Source: Deltaproteobacteria bacterium (GTDB lineage Bacteria; Myxococcota_A; Bradymonadia; REDH01). Taken from it: 35,733 nt of DNA. A program made the translations under genes and the position numbers. Positions 1 through 8,999 of this stretch are shown in pieces. A model generated the notes under the pieces. The model ran no database searches. It was not told the origin of the DNA and was given only the letters and a program-made list of their open reading frames with translations. The stretch spans positions 1-35,733 of the forward strand of contig REDH01000092.1 of the NCBI GenBank assembly GCA_007693585.1, written 5' to 3'. Each line of letters opens with the position of its first letter. Positions within the stretch are counted from its first letter, which is position 1.

Positions 1-52
1 CGCCGATGGTACTGCACGGGAGACTGTGTGGGAGAGCAGGTCGTCGCCGGCA
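1..52 (+). rRNA. rrf: 5S ribosomal RNA, 3' part (cut by window edge)
   Basis: The first ~52 bases match the conserved 3' half of bacterial 5S rRNA: CGCCGATGGTACTGC at the start, GGGAGAGCAGGTCGTCG at 30-46, and a final CGCCGGCA that would pair with the missing 5' end. The exact 3' end is placed by comparison with remembered 5S sequences and could be off by a few bases. A strong terminator hairpin follows 8 bases later, as expected for the end of an rrn operon. The rest of 5S, and presumably 23S and 16S, lie left of the window. Confidence 0.88.
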
Positions 53-59
53 CCCTTGC

Positions 60-93
60 GCAACACCCGCCAGCGGACGCTGGCGGGTGTTGC
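60..93 (+). terminator. rrn operon terminator hairpin
   Basis: Perfect 15-bp inverted repeat: GCAACACCCGCCAGC (60-74), loop GGAC, GCTGGCGGGTGTTGC (79-93), followed by the weakly T-rich TCGTCTT. It lies directly after the 5S rRNA, so it is read as the rrn operon terminator. The stretch 94-214 between it and the convergent phosphatase gene shows nothing recognisable. Confidence 0.88.
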
Positions 94-214
94 TCGTCTT
101 GCACGCCATCGGCGCGGCGCCCCACCTGCCACCTGCGCCGGGCAGGAAGACCGCACGATCGAAAGCCACAGACAGCCGAGCATCGTCCCCAGCACGGCCG
201 CACCTCGTGCCCCG

Positions 215-777
215 TCAGCCCTCCACGGACTCGTGGGGACAGGGTGTCACCCCGAGAAGCGTCCGTGCACGCCAGTCGAGATGGACCACCGTCGCGTTGG
301 GCACGAATGCCTGCTCATCCAGTTCACGCAACAGCAGACGGATCACCCCACCGTGGGTGAAGATGACGTGACGACCCTCACCGAGCCGCGAGACGGTGTT
401 CAGCACCCGGAGGCGGAATGTCCGCACGCTCTCCCCACCCGGCGCCTCGAAGTCGTCGAAGGCCTTCATCGCCGCCCGCAGACCAGGGTTCAGCGACGGC
501 CAGGGTACGCCCTCGAGCTTCCCGAAGTCGAGCTCTCGCCAGCCGCTGGAACGCGTGGGCTCTCCCAGCGCCAGCGTCGCCGTGTCCACGGCCCGCCGCA
601 GATCGGACGAGTGGATCGGAAGTGGGCCGAACGGGTGGAGCAGCTCCCGCAAGGACGCCGCCTGGAGGCGACCACGCGCCGTGAGGGGGCTGTCGCTCCA
701 CCCGGTCAGGCGCTGCGCGACGTTCATTTCGCTCTCGCCATGACGCACCAGCAGCAGCTCGTCCGGCCCCGAGGCGC

Positions 778-781
<4 letters not shown>
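215..781 (-). CDS. Histidine phosphatase (phosphoglycerate-mutase-like) family protein
   Basis: 188 aa. The histidine-phosphatase RHG signature is LVRHGES with the phospho-accepting His14; LTARGR follows at 33-38, a candidate acid is Glu83 in WRELDFG, and the second catalytic His143 is in FTHGG. The length and the RELDFGKLEG segment resemble the CobC/GpmB-like small phosphatases, but the substrate cannot be told. A longer frame exists upstream, but the ATG at 781 overlaps the miaB stop by 4 nt (ATGA) and starts directly before the catalytic motif. The gene is therefore read as translationally coupled to miaB in a mutY-miaB operon. It ends facing the rrn operon. Confidence 0.85.
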
Positions 782-2129
<1,348 letters not shown>

Positions 2130-2142
<13 letters not shown>

Positions 2143-2207
2143 CGGGGGGGGCGGGGGAGGGAGGGGGGGGGTGCGGGCGGGGGAGGGGGCCGTGCCCTCG
2201 GGGGGGG
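2130..2207. repeat. Cluster of poly-G (poly-C) homopolymer runs
   Basis: On the + strand there are G runs of about 10 (2130-2139), 8 (2144-2151), 5 (2153-2157), 9 (2163-2171), 5 (2179-2183), 5 (2185-2189) and 8 (2200-2207), with one to a few bases between most of them and ten before the last. They cover the mutY-miaB gap and the first codons of miaB, which is transcribed as C-rich RNA. The pattern satisfies G-quadruplex rules on the + strand and is prone to slippage. Run lengths may also contain sequencing errors. Confidence 0.85.
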
Positions 2208-2229
2208 TCTACCAGATGGAGGGGCGGGC

Positions 2230-3402
2230 TCAACAGGAAGACGTGCGGAAAGGAGCCACAATTCGCCGGGCGAAGCGCGACAGGGCGACGCTGTCTGGGT
2301 CGAACCATCCGACATTGTCGGCACCGAGGCGTTGTTCGAGGAGGCGACGGAGCCGATCACGCTCGCCGTCGCCGAGGTCGACGGAGAGGACGCGGGCGCG
2401 GAGGTCGCGATGGGTGAGGATGTGTCGCACCTCCGCGTGCTCTCGGATCGGATCGCTGTGGACGATCCCGGGAAAGTCCCGTTCCAGGATCGCCCGTGGC
2501 GTGTCGCCGCACGGCGAGGACAGTGGAGGAGCCCAGAGGCCGCCGAAACGGCGCCTTGAAGTCTCGCGGACCAGGAGGACCTGGGGCTCGGTGGAGCCCG
2601 GGAACACCCAGGCGATCTGGTGTTCGATCCGGGGCGGGCGGCGTGGGCGAGACACGGGACGTTCGTGGACGACATCCCGCTGGCGGGCCAGACACAGGTC
2701 CGCGGCGGGGCAGTCGACGCAGCGGGGCACACGCGGCGTGCACACGGTGGCTCCGAACTCCATCAGCGCCTGGTTCACCGCGGACGGGTCGTCGTGACGC
2801 GCCCACTCGCCGGCCAGCGCCCAGAGCACCTCGCCGGTCTCGCGGGCGTCGGCTGGCGAGTCGATGTCGAACGCCCGCGCGAAGACCCTCCGGACATTGC
2901 CATCCACGATGGGCTCGGGGAGCCCGAAGGCGATCGAGGCGATGGCCCCGGCGGTGTAGGCGCCGATGCCGGGCAGGGCGAGCAGGGCGTCGGGATCCGA
3001 CGGGATGACCCCGTCGTGGCGCTCCAGGATGGTCCGCGCGCAGCGAAGCAGGTTTCGCGCCCGGCTGTAGTAGCCGAGCCCCTGCCACTGGAGCAGGACG
3101 TCGTCCTCGGAGGCTGCGGCGAGGGTGGCGACGTCCGGGAACCGCGCCATCCATCGCAGGAAGTAGTCGGTGGCCGTAGCGACCCGCGTCTGCTGGAGCA
3201 TCACCTCCGAAATCCAGACCCGATACGGGGTCGGGTGGTCCCGCCAGGGCAGGTCGCGGGCCTCGCGGCGATAGTGCCGCAGCACACGCTCGCGCAGGTG
3301 GGGGAGGGCTGCCCGTCGCGCGGAGAGATGATGGGAAGGGGGGGGCACGGGTCGGAGGGGATGCGGGATGTGGCCGGGACAGTCGTGACCCGCCATTGTC
3401 AT
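2230..3402 (-). CDS. mutY: A/G-specific adenine DNA glycosylase (MutY)
   Basis: 390 aa. Removes adenine mispaired with 8-oxoguanine or G in base-excision repair. The HhH-GPD domain shows LPWR (51-54), SEVMLQQTRV with catalytic Glu66, the hairpin LPGIGAYTAGA (143-153) and catalytic Asp167 in IVDGNV. The 4Fe-4S loop is Cys221-x6-Cys228-x2-Cys231-x5-Cys237, the exact spacing of the family. The C-terminal part is a Nudix-like 8-oxoG recognition domain. The first ~30 residues (His/Pro-rich) are longer than usual, and the start codon coincides with the -35 element of the divergent rpsU promoter, so the true start may be somewhat further in. First gene of a minus-strand operon with miaB. Confidence 0.94.
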   Translation of the reverse strand: MTMAGHDCPGHIPHPLRPVPPPSHHLSARRAALPHLRERVLRHYRREARDLPWRDHPTPYRVWISEVMLQQTRVATATDYFLRWMARFPDVATLAAASEDDVLLQWQGLGYYSRARNLLRCARTILERHDGVIPSDPDALLALPGIGAYTAGAIASIAFGLPEPIVDGNVRRVFARAFDIDSPADARETGEVLWALAGEWARHDDPSAVNQALMEFGATVCTPRVPRCVDCPAADLCLARQRDVVHERPVSRPRRPPRIEHQIAWVFPGSTEPQVLLVRETSRRRFGGLWAPPLSSPCGDTPRAILERDFPGIVHSDPIREHAEVRHILTHRDLRARVLSVDLGDGERDRLRRLLEQRLGADNVGWFDPDSVALSRFARRIVAPFRTSSC

Positions 3403-3424
3403 CGGTCGGGAGCGTGACTAGACT
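3396..3424 (+). promoter_or_regulatory. Sigma-70-type promoter of rpsU
   Basis: TTGTCA (3396-3401), 17-nt spacer, TAGACT (3419-3424): five of six and four of six matches to the -35 and -10 consensus at ideal spacing. It points at rpsU, whose start lies ~30-40 nt further on. The -35 box overlaps the start codon of the divergent mutY (3400-3402). Confidence 0.7.
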
Positions 3425-3459
3425 CGTCAAGGTGTTCGTGACGCAACCCCAACCGGAGC

Positions 3460-3714
3460 GTGAGTACGTTGAGCGAGAAGAAGATCAGCAATGACATGGA
3501 GCTGGGCCCCATCGAGGTGGTGGTCCAGCGTGACAATGTGAACCGCGCGCTGTCGCAGCTCAAGCGCATGATGGCCCGCGAAGGGATCCTCAAGGAAGTG
3601 AAGATTCGACGCTTCTACGAGAAGCCCAGCATCCGTTCGAAGCGCAAGCGGCGAGATGCCGAGCGTCGGCGCCGCAAGGAAATGCGCAAGTCGCAGCAGC
3701 AGCGCCGATTCTGA
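3460..3714 (+). CDS. rpsU: 30S ribosomal protein S21
   Basis: 84 aa if the GTG at 3460 is used. The core IEVVVQRDNVNRALSQLKR, then REGILKEVKIRRFYEKPS and a long Arg/Lys-rich helix, are the S21 signature. S21 sits in the small subunit near the anti-Shine-Dalgarno region and helps initiation. Start choice is uncertain: the GGAG at 3455-3458 is only 1 nt from the GTG but 10 nt from an in-frame TTG at 3469, and family alignments often begin near the ATG at 3496, so 8-13 residues at the N-terminus may be untranslated. The gene is monocistronic, with its own promoter and a hairpin downstream. Confidence 0.93.
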   Translation: MSTLSEKKISNDMELGPIEVVVQRDNVNRALSQLKRMMAREGILKEVKIRRFYEKPSIRSKRKRRDAERRRRKEMRKSQQQRRF

Positions 3715-3732
3715 AGCGGCGAACCGGCTCTG

Positions 3733-3766
3733 CTCCGGTGGAATGCCCGTCTGGGCAGGTCCGGAG
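3733..3766. terminator. Two-tier hairpin between convergent rpsU and the 181-aa gene
   Basis: Outer stem CTCCGG (3733-3738) / CCGGAG (3761-3766); inner stem TGCCC (3744-3748) / GGGCA (3753-3757) with loop GTCT. There is no T-tract on either side. It lies 18 nt past the rpsU stop and just before the stop of the opposing gene, which suggests a bidirectional terminator. Confidence 0.5.
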
Positions 3767-3768
3767 AC

Positions 3769-4314
3769 TCAGGCAGCGCCGCCAGGCGAGGTGCCGACCG
3801 CTGCTTCCGGTAGCCAGAAGAGCAGATCGGCGATCACCCGCGCGGCGTCCGCGCCGGCGGGCAGATCCAGCACGTGGCGCTCGAGGCGCAGCTCCTCGAC
3901 CAACCGCCCGTCCGCCGCGTCCCGGACCAGAAGGGACCGGGACTCCGTGAGGTCGGGACGAAACCCGTGTCGTCCGAGCGCCTGCTGGAACCCGTCGGCC
4001 TCCGGGGTTCCCCGCAGGCGAACCGTCGCCGGCAGGAGCGGTTCGAGGGTGCCTCGCTCCGTGTCGAGCATGCAGTCGAAGCCGAGCTCACCCTGCCGCA
4101 CGACGGGCTGAATTGCCGCGGACGCATGTCGCCGCTGAAGGATGAACCGAACGCCGATTCGGGGCGGGGCGACGTCCACGTCCGTGGGCAGGCCGAGGAC
4201 ATGGAGCCGGTGACGTGGCCCGTCCGGCTCGAGCTCGAGATCGCGGTCGAGCGCGACGAGGGCATCCCGGAGTGACGCCAACCACTCGCTTGCGTCCTCC
4301 GGAGGGAGGTTCAT
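3769..4314 (-). CDS. Hypothetical protein coupled to tryptophan dioxygenase
   Basis: 181 aa, not recognised. It begins MNLPPEDASEWLASLRDAL, is acidic and soluble-looking, and has no signal peptide, membrane segment or cysteine pair. A central beta-rich stretch (RIGVRFILQRR, LGFDCMLDTERG) precedes an amphipathic C-terminal third ending in a predicted helix (ADAARVIADLLFWLPEA). The ATG at 4314 overlaps the tryptophan 2,3-dioxygenase stop by 4 nt, so it is translationally coupled as the last gene of the GNAT > dioxygenase > unknown operon. High third-position GC and coupling support a real gene. A role connected with tryptophan breakdown is only inferred from position. Confidence 0.75.
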   Translation of the reverse strand: MNLPPEDASEWLASLRDALVALDRDLELEPDGPRHRLHVLGLPTDVDVAPPRIGVRFILQRRHASAAIQPVVRQGELGFDCMLDTERGTLEPLLPATVRLRGTPEADGFQQALGRHGFRPDLTESRSLLVRDAADGRLVEELRLERHVLDLPAGADAARVIADLLFWLPEAAVGTSPGGAA

Positions 4315-5219
4315 TCCTGTGGCCCGCCGTGGAGCGGGCAGCCCGTGACGGACTGGCCGCCCTCGGCGTAGCCCGCGAAGTAATCGCTGTCGTCCAGGAA
4401 GGAGCGCGCCGCCCAGAGCAGCGGGAACGCCCGGTGGCGCAGGGTGCTTTCGAGATAGGGCACCCCCGGGCTTCCCCCGGTTCCCGGCTTCGAGCCGATG
4501 ACGCGCTCCACCACGCGGACGTGGTGGAAGCGCCAGATGAGCAACCACTGGTCGTGGGCCACGAGCGCTTCGAGGAGCTGGTAGATGGCGCTGTGGGTGT
4601 CGGGCTCCGCGTAGATCGGAAGAAGCGCGCGGGATGCCTCGCGGACAGCATCGCCGTCGTCCATGTTCAGCTCACTCGGGATCTCGAAGCCGGCCCGGGC
4701 GAGTGCACCCCGCAATGCATCACCCAGAGACGGCTCTCCGAGGCGTCGCTCGAGGGCCGCCCGCTCGGGGGAGCCCTCCGCAAGGTAGCGCAGGTAGGAG
4801 GGCCGCTTGAGGCCGGTCAGGAACTCCACCTCCCGGAACTGAACCGACTGGAATCCGGAGGCCGGATGCAGCGCTGCCCGGAAGGCGCAGAAGTCGCGGG
4901 GGCGCATCGTCTCGAGCAGGTGGATCTGCTGAACGAGCACGCGCTCGATGGCGGCGACGCGGTCGAGCAGTCTGCGCGCCTCGATGAAGTCGTCGTGGTC
5001 GAGTCGGTCCCGGACGGTCTCCAGCTCGAACAGGATCTGCTTGAACCAGAGCTCGTAGGCCTGGTGGATGACGATGAAGAGCAACTCGTCGTGCGAGCGG
5101 TCGCCCGTGAGGCAGTGCTGCAGGTCCAGAAGTTCCGGCACCTTGAGGTAGCTGCCGTAGGTCAGTCCTTCGAAGGGGTTCTTCGGGGCGAGGTCCTCGC
5201 CCTGGCCTTGCTGCGTCAT
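4311..5219 (-). CDS. kynA: Tryptophan 2,3-dioxygenase
   Basis: 302 aa haem dioxygenase that opens the indole ring of L-Trp to N-formylkynurenine, first step of the kynurenine route. Signature segments are LTYGSYLKVPELL (19-31), HQAYELWFKQ with substrate-contacting His52, MRPRDF followed by PASGFQSVQFRE (119-130), and a haem-ligand His at 232/233 in WRFHHVRVVER, followed by GTGGSPGVPYL (246-256). Length fits the bacterial family (~280-306). It overlaps both neighbours by 4 nt. Kynurenine formamidase and kynureninase are not in the window, but nadC, which uses the quinolinate end product of this route, lies ~5 kb away in another operon. Confidence 0.95.
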   Translation of the reverse strand: MTQQGQGEDLAPKNPFEGLTYGSYLKVPELLDLQHCLTGDRSHDELLFIVIHQAYELWFKQILFELETVRDRLDHDDFIEARRLLDRVAAIERVLVQQIHLLETMRPRDFCAFRAALHPASGFQSVQFREVEFLTGLKRPSYLRYLAEGSPERAALERRLGEPSLGDALRGALARAGFEIPSELNMDDGDAVREASRALLPIYAEPDTHSAIYQLLEALVAHDQWLLIWRFHHVRVVERVIGSKPGTGGSPGVPYLESTLRHRAFPLLWAARSFLDDSDYFAGYAEGGQSVTGCPLHGGPQE

Positions 5220-6052
5220 TCGAACCTCCGGTACGCGTGCGCGGACGCCTGTCGGTGCACGAGGTGTCCCTCGTGGAAGTCGGAGTAGTGCCGGAACCCG
5301 AAGTGGCGATAGGTTCGGATGGCGGGATCATTGTCCCGCTGCACGTCGAGGGTGACATGGCGGACGCGCTGGAACAGCTCGCGAAGCAGTCGCGCGGTGC
5401 ACAGCTTGGCGTGGCCCCGGCCCCGGTGGTCCGGGTGGGTGACGAGGTTCCCGATGGCGGCGATGTCGTAGGCACTCGACAGATTGTGCGTGCCCGCGAT
5501 GCACGCCAGCTCACGGCCCTCCGACCGCACGCCGAAGTAAAGGCCGGTCTCGAGCTGGTGCGGCTCGAAGAAGTGATCGGGCCAGTGCGCGTACAGGCGC
5601 ATGATGGCCGCGGTATCGATGTGGGTCAGCCGGATCACCTCCTGCTCGGACAGCAGATCGTGTCGGCGATCTCCGTAGTCGTCCCGACTCAGCCCCATGC
5701 GATGCATCGGCTTGAGCGGGGTCGTCGCCTCGAACACCGCGGTGACCGCGTCCACGTGGTCCACCGGAATGTGGGCCGTGACATCCGTGGGCAGGAGCGC
5801 GGCCACCTCCTGCAGGATGGACACCACACCGCTGCTCGCGCCGGCGGTGAACAGACCCGGACGGGCCAGGCCGCTGTACACGAGCACCAGCGCCTCGATC
5901 TCCTCCCCGGGCTTGGACACGAACCAGCGGCAATGGTCCGCGTAGTCGTCATCCAGATAGCCGAGCGGGTATGCGCAAGGGATCGGGTGGCGCTGAAGAA
6001 AGGCAGCGAGCTCCTCTCGACGGCGGGTTTCCTGGATGCCTCGGGAAGCCAT
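5216..6052 (-). CDS. GNAT family N-acetyltransferase (two-lobed)
   Basis: 278 aa from the ATG at 6052; the frame is open further upstream but becomes Arg/Pro-rich and non-protein-like. The C-terminal GNAT core is clear: IAAIGNLVTHPDHRGRGHA (199-215) contains the acetyl-CoA pyrophosphate loop (HRGRGHA), followed by LDVQRDNDPAIRTYRHFGF (235-253), the usual beta6-alpha4 segment. Residues 1-130 form an extra N-terminal lobe, as in tandem or FR47-like acetyltransferases. First gene of the operon that continues into tryptophan dioxygenase with a 4-nt overlap. Substrate unknown; an amino acid, amine or kynurenine-pathway metabolite would fit the context, but this is a guess. Confidence 0.85.
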   Translation of the reverse strand: MASRGIQETRRREELAAFLQRHPIPCAYPLGYLDDDYADHCRWFVSKPGEEIEALVLVYSGLARPGLFTAGASSGVVSILQEVAALLPTDVTAHIPVDHVDAVTAVFEATTPLKPMHRMGLSRDDYGDRRHDLLSEQEVIRLTHIDTAAIMRLYAHWPDHFFEPHQLETGLYFGVRSEGRELACIAGTHNLSSAYDIAAIGNLVTHPDHRGRGHAKLCTARLLRELFQRVRHVTLDVQRDNDPAIRTYRHFGFRHYSDFHEGHLVHRQASAHAYRRFE

Positions 6053-6401
6053 GGCGAAGTCTCGGGCGGGTGAGGCGCGCAGGGCCGGTGGTGCGTGAGC
6101 GACGACCCGGCGCGGATGGCGGAGAATCCGCGTGGGCGCCGCTCTATCGGAGCCGAGGTCGATTGTCCACCACCCGCCCCGCTCCCGTCGCGACGCGTTG
6201 CGTGGTCGCACGCGAGCGCCGAGCCCCTCGGGCCACCCCTCCGCCGCCGCCTGTCGCGTCCTCCTGCGCACACGCCGCGCAGCCGCGGTCCGCTGCCGCC
6301 TCCCTATGGACGCAGACCGCGTCGGTGGAGTAGCATCCGACGAACGGGTCGGTCGCTGTCGGAGACGGGCCACCCCGCCGGAACCAGCCCGAGGAGCGAC
6401 G
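6053..6401. other. Divergent intergenic region, GNAT operon / protein kinase
   Basis: 349 bp between divergent genes. Reading frames cross it but give Arg/Pro-rich peptides with no family resemblance. The only element seen is a weak promoter candidate for the kinase at 6307-6336. No convincing promoter was found for the minus-strand operon. Confidence 0.5.
6307..6336 (+). promoter_or_regulatory. Possible promoter of the protein kinase gene
   Basis: TGGACG (6307-6312), 18-nt spacer, TAGCAT (6331-6336): four of six matches in each box. It is ~65 nt upstream of the chosen GTG start. If correct, it excludes the longer reading from the ATG at 6306. Confidence 0.35.
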
Positions 6402-8099
6402 GTGGACGACAACGCAACGCGTGAACTCGCGGGAGGGGGACTCACCTCCGCCACCGACGGGGTGGACCCGCTCATCGGTCGGACCCTCGAAGGAAAGTAT
6501 CGCGTGGAGTCCCTCCTCGGCGTCGGCGGAATGGGCCGCGTCTACCAGGGACGAAACGAACGCACAGACAGCCCCGTCGCCATCAAGACCCTCAGCCGTG
6601 AGCTGACCTCCGACCCGTCCCTCGTCAAGCGCTTCGAGGTCGAGGCCCGTAGCGCCTCCAACCTCCGGCACCCGAACACCATCCGGATCTACGACTTCGG
6701 GAGCGACCAGGGCGTCCTCTTCATGGTCATGGAGCTGCTCTCCGGCCGCTCCGTCGACGACCTGATCCGCGCCGAAGCCCCCATCGACCAGCGCCGAGCC
6801 GCGTGGATCATCATCGAGGCCTGCAAAAGCCTCTCCGAAGCACACGACGCCGGACTCGTCCACCGGGACCTCAAGCCCGACAACCTCTTTCTCAATGCCC
6901 TCAGCGAAGGCGGCCAGGAACACGTCAAGGTGCTCGACTTCGGCGTCGCCAAGCTCCGCGACAAACGGTTCTCCGACGCCACGCTCACCCAGGCCGGGAT
7001 GATCTTCGGCACCCCGCGGTACATGTCGCCCGAACAGGCCCGGGCGCAGGACCTCGACGGCCGCTCCGACATCTACGCACTCGGCGTCATCCTCTTCGAA
7101 CTCCTCTCCGGACGCCCCCCCTTCGATGCCGCCGAGCCCATCGGCCTCCTCATCAAGCACGTCAACGAGGCTCCCCCCCGAATCGGAGACCTCGCACCCC
7201 ACGTCACCGTCGACCCCGAACTCGAGGCGCTGACCTACCGATGCCTCGCCAAGGAGCCCGGCGATCGCCCCTCCTCCGTCGAGGAACTCCTCCACCTTCT
7301 CGAGAACATCTACGTCCGTCTCGGCGGATCCGACGCCCTGCGAAGACTCAGCTCCGACCGCGTGCTCGCCGCACCGTCCAACACCCTCACCGACCACCCC
7401 GCCCACGGCGCAGCAGATGGAGCCACCCTCGGCGTCGAGGCCCCCGAGCCCGCGCCCCACACCTTCGCCATGTCCTCCGATGGCGACCCCCCACCCGACT
7501 TCACCGGAAACCGACCCGCCGTCCAGGCCGCACGCTCCCCCATCACCCTCCTCGTCGTGCTCGCCGTGGCCGTCGTCATCGTCGCCGGCATCGTCATCCA
7601 GACCCTCCGAACCACCGGAGACCCCCCACCCTCCTCCGCTGCGCCGGAACCCCCCAGACCCGCCCCCACCCAGGCCCTCGCCGCCAGCTCGACGGCGCTC
7701 GACGGTGCACTGCGCGAAGCGCGACTCGCCGCCCAGGACGCCACCATCGTCCTCGAACTCCACGGCCCCAACGACGTCGAGGCCCGCGCCTGGCCCGAAG
7801 GGCGCGAAGAACTCGCCAGCACGCTCCCCCATCGCTTCCCCGTCCGACGCGGCGAGGAGGACGACCCCCTCGCCTTCATCGTCCAGGCCGAAGGACACGA
7901 GGAACTCCGCACCGAACTTCCCCGCGCCCGATCCGGCGTCCACCAGCTCGAGCTGCAGCCCATCCGCGCACGCCGGCCCGGCCGCGACAGCCGGCCCGAC
8001 ACCGCACGACCCGCAGCCGAAACCAGACCCGTCCCAACTCCACCCCGGCCAACCACCCCCACCGACGACCGCACCGACCGCATCGTCGACCCCTACTGA
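6402..8099 (+). CDS. Membrane Ser/Thr protein kinase with PEGA-like C-terminal domain
   Basis: 565 aa from GTG 6402, chosen for the Shine-Dalgarno GAGGAG (6391-6396) 5 nt upstream and because sequence before it is not protein-like. The Hanks-type kinase domain (~33-300) has the glycine loop LLGVGGMGRVY (38-48), VAIK Lys62, HRDLKPDN with catalytic Asp156, the DFG motif (179-181) and GTPRYMSPEQA in the activation segment. All catalytic residues are present. A Pro-rich linker leads to one transmembrane helix (~381-400) and an extracytoplasmic part whose beta-rich segment (~430-520) resembles a PEGA-type domain. This layout is common in myxobacterial receptor kinases. Stand-alone gene; its targets are unknown. 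Confidence 0.92.
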   Translation: MDDNATRELAGGGLTSATDGVDPLIGRTLEGKYRVESLLGVGGMGRVYQGRNERTDSPVAIKTLSRELTSDPSLVKRFEVEARSASNLRHPNTIRIYDFGSDQGVLFMVMELLSGRSVDDLIRAEAPIDQRRAAWIIIEACKSLSEAHDAGLVHRDLKPDNLFLNALSEGGQEHVKVLDFGVAKLRDKRFSDATLTQAGMIFGTPRYMSPEQARAQDLDGRSDIYALGVILFELLSGRPPFDAAEPIGLLIKHVNEAPPRIGDLAPHVTVDPELEALTYRCLAKEPGDRPSSVEELLHLLENIYVRLGGSDALRRLSSDRVLAAPSNTLTDHPAHGAADGATLGVEAPEPAPHTFAMSSDGDPPPDFTGNRPAVQAARSPITLLVVLAVAVVIVAGIVIQTLRTTGDPPPSSAAPEPPRPAPTQALAASSTALDGALREARLAAQDATIVLELHGPNDVEARAWPEGREELASTLPHRFPVRRGEEDDPLAFIVQAEGHEELRTELPRARSGVHQLELQPIRARRPGRDSRPDTARPAAETRPVPTPPRPTTPTDDRTDRIVDPY

Positions 8100-8136
8100 C
8101 GACCAGGGCCGCGCAACGAGGCATCACCCCGAACCG

Positions 8137-8916
8137 TCACTCGGGATCCCGCACGTTCCGCTCGTGCAGCAGCCGAAGCCCCGACAGCGTCAGGTTCTCG
8201 TCGTGCGCGTCGATCAGGCTGCTCTCCTCCGCGAACAGCCTCGACAGACCACCGGTGGCGATGACCTTCATCTCCGGCGCGCCCGCCTCCTCCCGGATGC
8301 GCGTGACCAGGCCCTCGATCAGCCCCACGTACCCGAACACCAGGCCGGACTGGATGCAGGCCACCGTGTTTCGCCCGATCACCCGCGACGGACGCACGAT
8401 CTCAACCCGCGGCAGCTTCGACGCCCGCTGAAACAGCGCCTCGGCGCTGATCGCGATGCCCGGACAGATGATGCCGCCCAGGTACTCCCCTCGACCACTC
8501 ACCGCGTCGAACGTCGTCGCCGTTCCGAAGTCCACCACGATCACCGCGTCACCCACCCGATCATACGCCGCCACCGCGTTCACGATCCGATCGGCGCCCA
8601 CCTCCCGCGGCTGCTCCATCAGGATCGGCATCCCCGTGCGGATGCCCGGACCCACCACCAGCGGCTCCAGATCCGCATACCGCTTCACCATCTCCACCAC
8701 GATCGGAAGCATCGGCGGCACAACGCACGCGATGATGCACCCCTCGATGCCACCGGGATCCAGCCCCGCCGTCTCGAACAGCTGACGGACCAGAATGCCG
8801 TACTCGTCGCTCGTGCGATGCCGGGACGTCGACAGGCGCCAGCACTGCACCAGGGAACGCCCGCGGTAGAGCCCGAACACGCTATGCGAATTTCCAACGT
8901 CGATGACGAGCAGCAT
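8137..8916 (-). CDS. coaX: Type III pantothenate kinase
   Basis: 259 aa. Phosphorylates pantothenate in the first step of coenzyme A synthesis; the type III enzyme is not feedback-inhibited by CoA. ASKHA-fold motifs: DVGNSHSVFG (6-15, phosphate 1), GADRIVNAVAAY (107-118, substrate), DFGTATTFDAVS (129-140, phosphate 2) then GGIICPG (147-153), and IATGGLS near the C-terminus. Length is typical. It is the last gene of nadC > birA > coaX, 83 bp after birA; birA-coaX adjacency is common in bacteria. It converges with the kinase gene across a 37-bp gap with no clear hairpin. Confidence 0.95.
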   Translation of the reverse strand: MLLVIDVGNSHSVFGLYRGRSLVQCWRLSTSRHRTSDEYGILVRQLFETAGLDPGGIEGCIIACVVPPMLPIVVEMVKRYADLEPLVVGPGIRTGMPILMEQPREVGADRIVNAVAAYDRVGDAVIVVDFGTATTFDAVSGRGEYLGGIICPGIAISAEALFQRASKLPRVEIVRPSRVIGRNTVACIQSGLVFGYVGLIEGLVTRIREEAGAPEMKVIATGGLSRLFAEESSLIDAHDENLTLSGLRLLHERNVRDPE

Positions 8917-8999
8917 GCTTCCTCACAGTCCGAACCGCTCAAGCCGCGGCGCCTCCCGCGACCGCCCACCCGACCCCTATCACCCCCCGCCACTGTCCC

